Assembly: GCA_017459945.1 (NCBI GenBank)
Contig: JAFUBZ010000039.1
Location: 1 to 64,000, forward strand
Length of the DNA stretch: 64,000 nucleotides
DNA from: Eubacterium sp.
GTDB lineage: Bacteria; Bacillota; Clostridia; Lachnospirales; Lachnospiraceae
Direction of reading: 5' to 3'
Below the pieces are notes generated by a model, which was not told where the DNA came from, did no database searches, and worked only from the letters and a program-made list of their open reading frames with translations. The translations under genes and the position numbers were made by a program. Below are positions 51,327-59,746 of this stretch, piece after piece (the stretch's first letter is position 1; each line of letters opens with the position of its first letter).

Positions 51327-51356
51327 AGAATAACAATTACATGAATCATAGAATAC

Positions 51357-51392
51357 AATCCGTCGACGAAATATGTTTCGCCGGCGGATTTT
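51357..51392 (+). terminator. Intrinsic terminator after the patatin gene
   Basis: AATCCGTCGACGAAA and TTTCGCCGGCGGATT pair around TATG with one wobble and one mismatch, followed by TT. Confidence 0.75.
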
Positions 51393-51406
51393 CATGCAGG
51401 CAGAGC

Positions 51407-51435
51407 TTGCACATATATCGTGCATGATATATGAT
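51407..51435 (+). promoter_or_regulatory. Promoter of the GlcD-type oxidase gene
   Basis: TTGCAC (51407-51412) and TATGAT (51430-51435) are 17 bases apart. The inverted repeat GCAC-ATATATC-GTGC (51409-51423) overlaps the -35. Confidence 0.7.
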
Positions 51436-51508
51436 ATGTATAGTTATTTTAGTTATCTATGGGAGCAGAGATCATGTATTCTGTCATATGGCAGAGAAAG
51501 GACGAGAG

Positions 51509-52927
51509 ATGGGATTCAATAAACCGACTGAGGAGATGCTTGAAAAGTTAAAAGCTGCTGTTCCGGGAAGAGTGTATCTCGGGGAAGACATCAGTGAAGA
51601 TTTTACACACGATGAGTATGATGTGCACGGTCATTTCATGCCGGATGCGGTTGTTTCCTGTAAGACGACAGAAGAAGTATCCGCAGTCTGCAAGCTGTGC
51701 TATGAATATGAAGTGCCGATCGTACCGCGCGGTGCCGGCACCGGCCTTTCCGGTGGCTGCGTACCGACTTCCGGCGGCGTTGTGATCGATCTGCAGAAGA
51801 TGAATCAGATTCATGAGATCGATCTGGATAACCTGGTGATCCGCGCGCAGGCAGGCGCACTGATCGATGATGTGCAGAAGGCCTGCCAGGACAAGGGCAT
51901 GCTGTATCCGCCGGATCCGGGCGAAAAGTTTGCGACACTTGGCGGAAACGTGGCAACAAACGCAGGCGGCATGCGTGCCTGCAAATACGGCTGCACCAGA
52001 GACTGGGTGCTGGCAATGACCGTTGTTATGCCAAATGGCGACATCATGCGGTTTGGTGCTGAGGTCAGCAAGAACTGCTCCGGCTACAGCCTGATGAACC
52101 TGATGTGCGGATCGGAAGGAACGCTTGGCATCATCACTGAGCTTTCCATGCGCATTGCGCCGAACCCGACCGGAACCATCAGCTTCCTGGCACCGTTCAC
52201 TGACGTTGAGACCTGTATCGCGTGTGTCAGCAAGGTAAAACTGGCAAACTTGAATCCGCAGGCGCTGGAGTTCATGGATCGTGAGAATGTAGCATCTGTC
52301 GAAAAATTCCTGGATAAAAAAGTTTATCCGGACAAGATCGACGGAGAAGAAGTCGGCGCATATCTTCTGGTGAACTTTGAAGTCTTCAGCGACGATGAGA
52401 TCGATGATCTGCTGGAAAAAGCAGCAGAGCTGTTTGTGGAAAACGGTGCGCTGGATGTCATGGTTTATGACACACCGGCAGCACTTGCGAATGCATGGCT
52501 CGTAAGAGGCTCTGCACTTGAAGCGATCTTAGAGCAGTTTGAACTCACAGACGAATGTGATGTGGTCGTTCCAATCAGCCATCTGGCAGAACTGATCAAT
52601 TACTGTTCCGCACTGCAGGAGGAGACCGGTGTTGCGATCCGCCTGACCGGACATGCGGGAGACGGAAACGTGCATGTCAGCCTCTGCGTCAACGATATGA
52701 GTCAGGAAGAATTCGAAGCGATCTGTAAAGAATGCTTTGATAAGATCTATGCAAAAGGAAAGGAACTCGAAGGTGCTGTCAGCGGTGAGCACGGCATCGG
52801 CAACTGCAGGATTGACCGTCTGGAGGAATATCTTGGCAAAGAGCAGATGGATCTGATGGTAGCAATCAAAAAAGCATGCGATCCGAAGATGCTCTTAAAT
52901 CCGGGCAAGGTCTGCTATTCACTTTGA
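51509..52927 (+). CDS. FAD-binding oxidase, GlcD family (glycolate/D-lactate dehydrogenase type)
   Basis: This 472-residue flavoprotein has an FAD-binding domain (PRGAGTGLSGGCVPTSGG and GGNVATNAGGMRACKYG). The C-terminal FAD-oxidase domain has the substrate/metal motifs GHAGDGNVHVSL and SGEHGIG. The family oxidises D-2-hydroxy acids such as lactate or glycolate, often with an Etf partner. No EtfAB or GlcE/F genes are adjacent. The ATG at 51509 follows AAAGGACGAGAG. Two longer in-frame starts exist, at 51488 and 51431. Confidence 0.88.
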   Translation: MGFNKPTEEMLEKLKAAVPGRVYLGEDISEDFTHDEYDVHGHFMPDAVVSCKTTEEVSAVCKLCYEYEVPIVPRGAGTGLSGGCVPTSGGVVIDLQKMNQIHEIDLDNLVIRAQAGALIDDVQKACQDKGMLYPPDPGEKFATLGGNVATNAGGMRACKYGCTRDWVLAMTVVMPNGDIMRFGAEVSKNCSGYSLMNLMCGSEGTLGIITELSMRIAPNPTGTISFLAPFTDVETCIACVSKVKLANLNPQALEFMDRENVASVEKFLDKKVYPDKIDGEEVGAYLLVNFEVFSDDEIDDLLEKAAELFVENGALDVMVYDTPAALANAWLVRGSALEAILEQFELTDECDVVVPISHLAELINYCSALQEETGVAIRLTGHAGDGNVHVSLCVNDMSQEEFEAICKECFDKIYAKGKELEGAVSGEHGIGNCRIDRLEEYLGKEQMDLMVAIKKACDPKMLLNPGKVCYSL

Positions 52928-52958
52928 TAAACGGAGGTCCCTGTCTCCCCGAAACCGG

Positions 52959-52987
52959 TTGACGAAACCAAATAAGAATTATATAAT
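52959..52987 (+). promoter_or_regulatory. Promoter upstream of the AAA/VWA operon
   Basis: TTGACG (52959-52964) and TATAAT (52982-52987) are 17 bases apart, one of the best promoters in the window. It is followed at once by a complete terminator. A partial REP-like half (GTCCCTGTCTCC) lies just upstream at 52937-52948. Confidence 0.8.
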
Positions 52988-52990
52988 GAG

Positions 52991-53050
52991 GAAGCCGTAA
53001 ATAACTTTGATTAGAAGAGACTATCGAAGTTGCGATACGGCTTCTTTTTT
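52991..53050 (+). terminator. Terminator-like hairpin in the AAA/VWA leader
   Basis: GAAGCCGTA (52991-52999) and TACGGCTTC (53036-53044) pair perfectly and are followed by six Ts. Inside, AACTTTGA/TCGAAGTT and TAG/CTA extend the stem. Predicted initiation near 52994 lies at the left arm. The element is either an attenuator, the end of a roughly 55-base small RNA, or the terminator of the upstream oxidase gene. Confidence 0.75.
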
Positions 53051-53173
53051 AAATATGGGTTAGTTGATGCTGACTATTATTTGTGGCATATAACAAACCG
53101 GTCAGAGGATTCGAAATCAACAAGATCGTATACGGAACAGAGGAGAAGCAACAAAAACCGGAGGGAGAAAAAC

Positions 53174-54760
53174 ATGAGATCAGGTTTTCTGAATTCAAAA
53201 TATGCAGATTTGAACAGGCTGCCGGAGCCATATTGCCATATGGAACCGCGGACAATCAATAAGGAATATATGTCCGTTTATAATGAGGGACAGAGGCTGG
53301 CAGAGGCAAACGGAATCGTCATCCGTGCAGCACTGGAGTATCTGGGAGGAAGCCAGGCACGGACTGCACTTGTGAAGGTGAGTGAGACCAGCTATGCCAC
53401 AGAAGCGATGACGGATCAGGGCATTCTGATCACAAGCGTGCATACTAACGGACGTGTCCGCAGTGCGCTTCGGAAAGACGATGGCAGCTATGTAGCAGTT
53501 CCGGCATTTGATGCAGAGGAACCGATCGATACGATGCCGGTTTTGCTCGGATTTTTCCCGATGTTAAGAGAGCAGTTTGAGGAAGTGTCCCGGATCCTGG
53601 ATCATATGCAGGAGGACAGCCAGAACCTGCGGGATTATGCGGCAGGGGATCTGTATAAACTGTCAGACTCTATTTACCGGATCTTTACGGAGAAAAGGAT
53701 CGAGACGGACTTAAAGAGCAACGGGATTGCTTATCTGGATCCGGAAGCGGTCACAATCGGCGGGCTTCGTTCCAACAGAGTCCTTTGCGGAGCACCGTCT
53801 GTTCTGGCAGAGGAACCGGGCGAAAAGAAGAAAACAGAAGGGATGACAGTGGCAGAGGCGAAAGAAGAGTTTGCCGCCTTTGCCGCTGAAAATGAATGGA
53901 CCAAAGAAGAAGAGCAGTTTATTCCGGTATTTGAGGAAGACTTCCTTGTGCCGGAAGAAACATTGAAAATGGCTCGCCGTTATGTAGCATCCAGAGGAGA
54001 GCGCAGACCGATGGTCAATTTCATGTGGCGCGGTATTACTGCGTACGGCAAATCGACCGGTGTCGAGATCATGGCCTGCATCCTTCATATGCCGCTTCTG
54101 CGCGTGACCTGCAACAGCAATATGGAAACGCAGGATTTCTTAAGTGATTTTGTCCCGAATACCAATACAGAGGGCAAGTCGGATGCGCCGCGTTTCATGC
54201 ATGTGGAATCCAACTATGTAAAAGCACTTGAACGAGGATATATCGTGGAAGTACAGGAGATTTCCAGAATCAAGGACAGCGGTGTGCTGGTCGGCTTAAA
54301 TGAGTACGACAGAGCAGGTGCGATGATCCCGCTGGTTGACGGAACCTATACAAGACGGCATAAGAGAGCACTGGTCGTTTATACGGATAACGTCGGATAC
54401 AATTCCTGTCGCCCGATCGATGCATCTGTCATCCGTCGTATGTCATTCATCATTGATAGCTACGATCTGCCCAAAGAAAAAACCATGGCGCGGCTTGAAC
54501 TCAATACCGGCGTGCATAATCAGGGTGTTTTGGAAAAATGCTATCAGGTATGGCGGAAAATCCGCGACTTCTGTTACACAAGAGGCATGACGGATGGCAG
54601 CATTTCCCTGTCAGAACTGGAAATGTGGGTGCTTGCAGTGAAACTTGACGGATACAGCAATTTCCGTGAAAACTGCATCGAATGTGTCGTATCAAAAGCA
54701 ACCAATGACATCGAAGAACAGGAGGAGATCATTTCTTCTGTTCTGGACCTGTATCTGTAG
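53174..54760 (+). CDS. MoxR-like AAA ATPase
   Basis: This 528-residue protein has a unique N-terminal half (residues 1-270) and an AAA+ module with Walker A RGITAYGKSTG (near 287). A Walker-B-like EVQEISRI lies near 358, and a sensor region VVYTDNVGYNS follows. In MoxR-type proteins such ATPases pair with VWA-domain proteins as metal or cofactor-loading chaperones. The VWA partner lies 27 bases downstream. The ATG at 53174 follows GGAGGGAG; 48 additional in-frame codons upstream start at a TTG inside the leader hairpin. Its client protein is unknown. Confidence 0.8.
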   Translation: MRSGFLNSKYADLNRLPEPYCHMEPRTINKEYMSVYNEGQRLAEANGIVIRAALEYLGGSQARTALVKVSETSYATEAMTDQGILITSVHTNGRVRSALRKDDGSYVAVPAFDAEEPIDTMPVLLGFFPMLREQFEEVSRILDHMQEDSQNLRDYAAGDLYKLSDSIYRIFTEKRIETDLKSNGIAYLDPEAVTIGGLRSNRVLCGAPSVLAEEPGEKKKTEGMTVAEAKEEFAAFAAENEWTKEEEQFIPVFEEDFLVPEETLKMARRYVASRGERRPMVNFMWRGITAYGKSTGVEIMACILHMPLLRVTCNSNMETQDFLSDFVPNTNTEGKSDAPRFMHVESNYVKALERGYIVEVQEISRIKDSGVLVGLNEYDRAGAMIPLVDGTYTRRHKRALVVYTDNVGYNSCRPIDASVIRRMSFIIDSYDLPKEKTMARLELNTGVHNQGVLEKCYQVWRKIRDFCYTRGMTDGSISLSELEMWVLAVKLDGYSNFRENCIECVVSKATNDIEEQEEIISSVLDLYL

Positions 54761-54787
54761 ATTTCGTGCGCGAGGAGAAGCTGTTTT

Positions 54788-57211
54788 ATGAGCAGTATTT
54801 TTTCGGAAAAAGTAAAAGAACGGCAACAGGATCTGTCGGCAGAGGAAATCCCGTTTTCGGCGATCGCGCAGTCTTCTTATTTCAGACAGTATCTGCAGGG
54901 CTTTTTAACTTCTCTTACGAGTGATCTGGATCTTCCGATGATCGTAAAGATCGTATATCAGCCGATCGCACGCCGGACAAGCAGCATGCAGGGAGCCGGT
55001 GTGGCACGCATTGAGGAAAAGAAGCAGAACGACTGGGCAAGTCTGGCACAACCAGCATCCGCAGCCGGTAACGGAAGCGGATGTGCATCCTGTGGTGGGT
55101 GCGGCAATGAAGAAGAGAGCCGGTTACCTGCTGCGTTGCGGAAGCAGGAGACGATTCATGCGGATTCCACAGAGGAAATGCTTGATGATGGGGAAGAACG
55201 GATCCGTCTGTCCCGCCTGAACGGAAAGGAGATCGTGATCAATGCGGCCCATCCGCTGATTACATCGTATGAGACCCTGGAAAACAAGATGTTTTGTATT
55301 CTGGGCCTTCTCTTCCATGAGACAGGCCATCTGATGTTTATGGATCTGAAAGGCGAGAATGCCTGCATTCAGGAAGTCCTTGAGGGACGTCTGCCGTTTG
55401 AAGAGGAATTTTTGGCGGAGCATCTGGTATCAAAGTTTTTCCTGCGGGCTGTGCGGTTTGATCTGTTCCGTCCGTTATTTGCGAAGATCTACCATGATCT
55501 GGCAAGCGTGATCAGTGATCACCACGATGAGGAGCGGATCTGTCAGACCGGAGGCGTGCTGCTTCGAAAAGGGATTCAGACATTACGGGAAGCGCAGTAT
55601 GCGACCGTCCGTTCATTGGATGAAATGGAGGCGGATGAGTCCTGCGGGCCGTTTGCAACGGTACTGGCTATGGTGTATCAGTATCTTCGCTATGGCAGCA
55701 TTTTTGTGATCGATGAAGAGACCAAGGCCAGCCGTTCGAGGCTTGGATTTATGAAGCGGATCAAACCGGATCTGGACGCTGCGCTGGCAGCAGACTCGGT
55801 CAAAGAAAAGTACCTGTGCATTAACAATATCGTCCTGAAAATGTGGCCGCTGATGCATTTAGAACCACCGGAGCACGGCTCCGAATTCGGCATGGTGTCT
55901 CAGGAGTCCGATACAGAGTTTTCCTATGAATATGATGAGGAAAATGCCGTGTTTGAGGGCGACGGCGACGGAGATCGTCAGGAGCTTGAGAAAAAGGAAG
56001 ATGAGAATGCCGAGGAGCAGGAAGGCTCCGGGTCAAAGGTGCATGATACAGAGGAGTATGACGAGGACGGCTCCCGGTCCGGCTCCGGCAGCGATGAGAC
56101 GATGGAAGAGGCCGTCGAGGAAGATGCCATGGCGCAGATCGCACAGGGGATGGATGAAGCGGGCGGCATGAGCTTTTCCGAGCAGCCTTCGTTCATTCCG
56201 GAAGGATCACCTTCCGGTCATAGCGGAGCGGGCAGTATGACAACCGCAGCAGAGGCGGATATTTCCGGCGGTTCGGATCCGGTTGAAATGATCGAACCGG
56301 GGATTCGCAAGATCAAGGAATCCATGATCGAAGACATGGCCGAAGAGCAGGTGGCACAGGAAGCGGTGAACGGCTCTCTGATCATGATCAATAACGGTAA
56401 TGCATTTACATCTCACAAAGGTATTCTGCCAAATCTTGTTAAGGCAAAGCCGACAGAAGCGGATCGGATCGAATACGAAACGGTCGCAAAGGAATATATG
56501 TCCTTTATCAGAAAAACTGAGCGCGAGATCCGTAAGATCATGCAGGAAGAGACGATCGCAAAACAGCGGCGCCGGATCATGGGACGTGAGATCGATACGA
56601 GAAATCTGTATAAGCTCGATCAGCGCTATTTCATGAAAAAGAAGAATCCGGAAAAGCAGCTCGATATGGCAATTGCGATCCTGGTAGACAACAGTGGTTC
56701 GATGCGCGGAGAACGGCTGGAGTCCGCAAAAGAAGCAGCGATCCTGTTGAATGAAGTTCTGGAGCGGCTGGAGATCCCGTTTATGATCGCGGGACATAAC
56801 TGTCAGGATGTGCCGCAGATCTGTTTTTATAAAATGTTTGAAGACCATCGCTCGGCAAAGTATTCGGTCAACCGGATGCAGCCGGCCGGAGACAACAGAG
56901 ACGGCCTGGCGATTGATGTGGTGAGCCGCTTTTTGCTGGAGCGGGATGAGAAGGACAAACTGTTTCTGATCATATCTGACGGCCAGCCGAATGCGAGTGG
57001 ATATACCGGGGAACCTGCCAGACAGGATATTCGCCAGATCGTACGACGGCTTAGAGCGGAGGAAGTTAAGACGATCGCGTTTGCGATCGGGGATGACAAA
57101 CCGCAGATCCGCAGTATCTACGGAGAGTCATTTGTGGACATCACAGACCACGACCAGTTCCCGAAGCGGTTATCGAAGATGATCGAGAAAGAGATCGTGG
57201 CGCGGCTGTAG
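54788..57211 (+). CDS. VWA-domain protein with HExxH motif, partner of the AAA ATPase
   Basis: This 807-residue protein has a CASCGGC cysteine cluster (residues 99-105) and an HETGH sequence at 177-181 like a zinc peptidase. A long acidic low-complexity stretch (about 375-480) and a C-terminal VWA domain (about 628-805) follow. The MIDAS reads DNSGSMRG (D634), and ISDGQPNASG lies further on. CobT and NorD-like proteins share the acidic middle and VWA end, but I do not know a named family with this HExxH half. The gene lies 27 bases after the ATPase and 15 before a DUF4116 gene. Confidence 0.75.
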   Translation: MSSIFSEKVKERQQDLSAEEIPFSAIAQSSYFRQYLQGFLTSLTSDLDLPMIVKIVYQPIARRTSSMQGAGVARIEEKKQNDWASLAQPASAAGNGSGCASCGGCGNEEESRLPAALRKQETIHADSTEEMLDDGEERIRLSRLNGKEIVINAAHPLITSYETLENKMFCILGLLFHETGHLMFMDLKGENACIQEVLEGRLPFEEEFLAEHLVSKFFLRAVRFDLFRPLFAKIYHDLASVISDHHDEERICQTGGVLLRKGIQTLREAQYATVRSLDEMEADESCGPFATVLAMVYQYLRYGSIFVIDEETKASRSRLGFMKRIKPDLDAALAADSVKEKYLCINNIVLKMWPLMHLEPPEHGSEFGMVSQESDTEFSYEYDEENAVFEGDGDGDRQELEKKEDENAEEQEGSGSKVHDTEEYDEDGSRSGSGSDETMEEAVEEDAMAQIAQGMDEAGGMSFSEQPSFIPEGSPSGHSGAGSMTTAAEADISGGSDPVEMIEPGIRKIKESMIEDMAEEQVAQEAVNGSLIMINNGNAFTSHKGILPNLVKAKPTEADRIEYETVAKEYMSFIRKTEREIRKIMQEETIAKQRRRIMGREIDTRNLYKLDQRYFMKKKNPEKQLDMAIAILVDNSGSMRGERLESAKEAAILLNEVLERLEIPFMIAGHNCQDVPQICFYKMFEDHRSAKYSVNRMQPAGDNRDGLAIDVVSRFLLERDEKDKLFLIISDGQPNASGYTGEPARQDIRQIVRRLRAEEVKTIAFAIGDDKPQIRSIYGESFVDITDHDQFPKRLSKMIEKEIVARL

Positions 57212-57226
57212 ATTAGAGGAATCATT

Positions 57227-57991
57227 ATGACACAACAAGAACAGGAATTCTGGCTCGAAAAGGTCAGCAATAACGGCATGGAGCTGGCGAATGTGCCGGA
57301 GCAGACGGAAGAACTTTGTAAGGCGGCAGTGGCAAGAAGTCCATGGGCACTGCGCTTTGTGAAAGAACAGACAGAGGAGATCTGTCTGGCCGCTGTGAAC
57401 AGTCTTGGATTGGTGCTTTCCCTTGTGAAGGAAAAGACACCTTCGGTTATCCATGCGGCGATCGAGCAAAACGGCATGTCAATCCAGCATGTGCCGGAAG
57501 AACTGCGGACAGAAGAGATCTGTGCACAGGCAATTGGTCAAAAACCGGAAGCAATCCGTTTTTTGAACAACCCTTTTGAAGATCTTTGCCGGCTGGCAGT
57601 AGAGCAAGATGGAATGGCATTGAAATACATCGGAGACCCGACAGAAGAGATCTGTGAGCTTGCGGTCATGCAGAATCCAAAAGCGATCGCATATGTGAAG
57701 AATAAAAGTGAGCGGCTGCAGCAGATTGAAAAGATCGCGAACGATCCGTTTTCAATCCTGGATATGAAAAGTCCATCAGAGGAAGCGTGCCTGCTGGCGG
57801 TTCGTTCAGACTGGAGTGTGTTTGAATACCTGCCGCTGCAGACAGAGGAAATCTGTCTGGAAGCGGTGCAGCAGAAAGGGGAGCTGCTGGCGTATGTGGA
57901 TGAGCAGACACTTCCGGTCTGCCGGGCGGCTGTAGCCCAAAGCCCAAAGGCGATTCGATTTGTAGAAGAATGGTATAAAGAAGATTTGTAA
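57227..57991 (+). CDS. DUF4116-like repeat protein
   Basis: This 254-residue protein consists of about nine repeats of 23-25 residues with the pattern EQTEExCxxAVxxxPxALxFV. Examples are EQTEELCKAAVARSPWALRF and EQTEEICLAAVNSLGLVLSL. This resembles DUF4116 helical repeats, whose role is unknown but could be protein binding. It starts 15 bases after the VWA gene and ends the operon at a perfect terminator. Confidence 0.78.
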   Translation: MTQQEQEFWLEKVSNNGMELANVPEQTEELCKAAVARSPWALRFVKEQTEEICLAAVNSLGLVLSLVKEKTPSVIHAAIEQNGMSIQHVPEELRTEEICAQAIGQKPEAIRFLNNPFEDLCRLAVEQDGMALKYIGDPTEEICELAVMQNPKAIAYVKNKSERLQQIEKIANDPFSILDMKSPSEEACLLAVRSDWSVFEYLPLQTEEICLEAVQQKGELLAYVDEQTLPVCRAAVAQSPKAIRFVEEWYKEDL

Positions 57992-57996
57992 ATGAT

Positions 57997-58038
57997 CAGG
58001 ACTGCGGTTTTCATCAGAAATCGCAGTCCTGTTTTTTT
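57997..58038 (+). terminator. Intrinsic terminator after the DUF4116 gene
   Basis: CAGGACTGCG (57997-58006) and CGCAGTCCTG (58022-58031) pair perfectly, followed by seven Ts. Confidence 0.95.
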
Positions 58039-58072
58039 GAAATCATGAGCATTTTGATGTTCTGGAAAGGGA

Positions 58073-58909
58073 TCAGTCTTTCAATTCAGGGAAATAATCG
58101 ATCAGGTCATGATAGATCTCTCCAAAGTCCACCTGGAACTTTCCTTCGCTGATGTGTACCGGAATCGTATCTTCCATTCCGTAGATCCGATGGATGATAT
58201 CTTCTTCGAATACGCTGACCATGATCCGTTTTTCTTTCAGATCGACGATCCAGTATTCTTTGACGCCAGCATTGGCATATTTTGCGCCTTTGATCACAAT
58301 ATCCTTTTTCCTGGTGGACGGAGAGAGTACTTCGATGATCAGATCCGGCGCACCATAATACCGGCCGTCTCTAAACCGGGAGGAATCGCAGGTCCCAAAT
58401 ACATCCGGCTGGACGATCGTCTTATCATCACAATCAAGCTGCACATCGAGCGGAGAGATAAACGGTCTGCAATCTGTCTGCTGGCTCTTTGCCTGAGAAA
58501 GCAGGGTGTGATAAATCTCTCCTGCCAAGAACTGATGGTATCCGGTCGGAGCAGCCATATCATAAAAGACACCGTCGATCAGCTCAACACGGCGCTCCTC
58601 TGGCAGCGCCAGATAATCTTCCAATGTATATTCTCCCGGCTTCTTTTCACCGGGGGATTTCTTTTGTGCGCCGTACGATGTGGCAGCTTCGGAAACGAGC
58701 GCATCGCGCGAGCCATATTCTGCCTCCGGCAGCGGAGACAACCGGAACAGTGCTTCTTCGAGTGCACGTATGGTCTCATATCGAGGGGAAGCTGTCGCTC
58801 CGCTTAAAACCTTTTGAATGGTAGACAGCGGTACACCTGAAATTTCTGAGAGCTTCTTATATGATAATCCTAAGTCCTTTGCCTGCTGTTTGATCTTTTC
58901 GATTCTCAT
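58073..58909 (-). CDS. HTH-Uma2 protein (XRE-like DNA binding plus PD-(D/E)XK nuclease-like domain)
   Basis: This 278-residue protein begins with a lambda-repressor-type helix-turn-helix (residues 1-55; LGLSYKKLSEISGVPLSTIQ). After a linker comes a Uma2-type PD-(D/E)XK domain (about 98-270), with ELIDGVFYDMAAP, the VQPDV aspartate and PDLIIEVLSPST. The Uma2 core residues look intact, but the family has no proven substrate. The ATG at 58909 follows AGGAGGGACG; 19 in-frame codons upstream overlap its promoter. Repeated ATGGAAAC sites in the divergent promoter region suggest autoregulation. Confidence 0.85.
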   Translation of the reverse strand: MRIEKIKQQAKDLGLSYKKLSEISGVPLSTIQKVLSGATASPRYETIRALEEALFRLSPLPEAEYGSRDALVSEAATSYGAQKKSPGEKKPGEYTLEDYLALPEERRVELIDGVFYDMAAPTGYHQFLAGEIYHTLLSQAKSQQTDCRPFISPLDVQLDCDDKTIVQPDVFGTCDSSRFRDGRYYGAPDLIIEVLSPSTRKKDIVIKGAKYANAGVKEYWIVDLKEKRIMVSVFEEDIIHRIYGMEDTIPVHISEGKFQVDFGEIYHDLIDYFPELKD

Positions 58910-58964
58910 GGGCGTCCCTCCTTCTACCTGTGCTTTTCCAAGCAATCGTCTTAAGACTAATGCC

Positions 58965-58993
58965 ATTATAAATCCGATTTAATTCCATGTCAA
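58965..58993 (-). promoter_or_regulatory. Consensus promoter of the HTH-Uma2 gene
   Basis: On the minus strand TTGACA (58993-58988) and TATAAT (58970-58965) are 17 bases apart, a perfect consensus sigma-A promoter. Such strength is usually held down by a repressor; ATGGAAAC repeats lie just upstream. Confidence 0.85.
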
Positions 58994-59001
58994 CACCATA
59001 A

Positions 59002-59038
59002 ATGGAAACGCATGATAACAGTTTCCATAAATGGAAAC
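59002..59038. promoter_or_regulatory. Operator-like ATGGAAAC repeats
   Basis: ATGGAAAC occurs at 59002-59009, inverted (GTTTCCAT) at 59021-59028, and again at 59031-59038. A shorter TTCCAT lies at 58983-58988, in the spacer and against the -35 of the HTH-Uma2 promoter. The cluster sits between divergent promoters and is a likely binding site for the HTH-Uma2 protein. Confidence 0.65.
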
Positions 59039-59046
59039 ATTTGCGC

Positions 59047-59075
59047 TTGATTTCATAACAAAACTAAGTTATGAT
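59047..59075 (+). promoter_or_regulatory. Promoter of the rhomboid gene
   Basis: TTGATT (59047-59052) and TATGAT (59070-59075) are 17 bases apart. The last ATGGAAAC repeat ends 8 bases before the -35, so the divergent regulator may act here too. Confidence 0.7.
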
Positions 59076-59112
59076 GTGAGCAATAAGAACCATACATTTC
59101 ACAGGAGCAGTC

Positions 59113-59703
59113 ATGAAGGAAAAGAAAGCAGTTATTACAATTGCATTGATCGTAATTAACATCGCAGTCTTTGCGGTGGAGACCATCGCAGGCGGCAGTG
59201 AGAATACGCAGGTTGCGCTGAAGTTTGGCGTGGCATATGCGCCGTTGGTTTTTTCAGGAGAATACTATCGTCTGTTCACGGCGATGTTTTTACATTTCGG
59301 TGCTTTTCATCTGCTGGCAAATATGGTTTCACTGGGGGTGTTGGGACCGGCAGTAGAGAAGCTGTTTGGCAAGATCCGTTTCCTGATCATCTATCTGATC
59401 GGCGGAATCGCAGGAAATGTGCTGAGCATGTATATGGATGTTTGGCTTGACCGGAATGCACTTTCAGCCGGAGCCAGCGGTGCGATCTTTGCATTGTTTG
59501 GTGCATATCTTGTTATGGCACTTTCTAAGAAATTTTCAGGATTGTCTGTTCCGCGCGTGCTGATCGCGATCGTGATATCATTGGTACCTGGATTTGAGAT
59601 GCAGTCGATCAATATGACGGCGCATCTGGGCGGCTTGATCGGAGGGTTTATTGTTTCATTGATCTTGCTTCCCACGGTTGTAAAACCACGCAGGTGGAAG
59701 TAG
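59113..59703 (+). CDS. Rhomboid-family intramembrane serine protease
   Basis: This 196-residue membrane protein has about six hydrophobic helices. The rhomboid catalytic serine is in SAGASGAIFALFG and the histidine in MTAHLGGLIGGF, and the second-helix motif reads MFLHFGAFHLLANM. These proteases cleave membrane proteins inside the bilayer. The serine-histidine dyad is complete, so it should be active. AGGAGC precedes the ATG. The divergent neighbour is an HTH-Uma2 regulator. Confidence 0.9.
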   Translation: MKEKKAVITIALIVINIAVFAVETIAGGSENTQVALKFGVAYAPLVFSGEYYRLFTAMFLHFGAFHLLANMVSLGVLGPAVEKLFGKIRFLIIYLIGGIAGNVLSMYMDVWLDRNALSAGASGAIFALFGAYLVMALSKKFSGLSVPRVLIAIVISLVPGFEMQSINMTAHLGGLIGGFIVSLILLPTVVKPRRWK

Positions 59704-59746
59704 CCTAAGTTTAAAACAAAACATTTGAGACATGAGGAGGGGGCGT

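Noticed and set aside
58109-58807. 232-codon plus-strand frame
   Set aside because: It is antisense to the HTH-Uma2 gene, which has a clear site, promoter and domain match.
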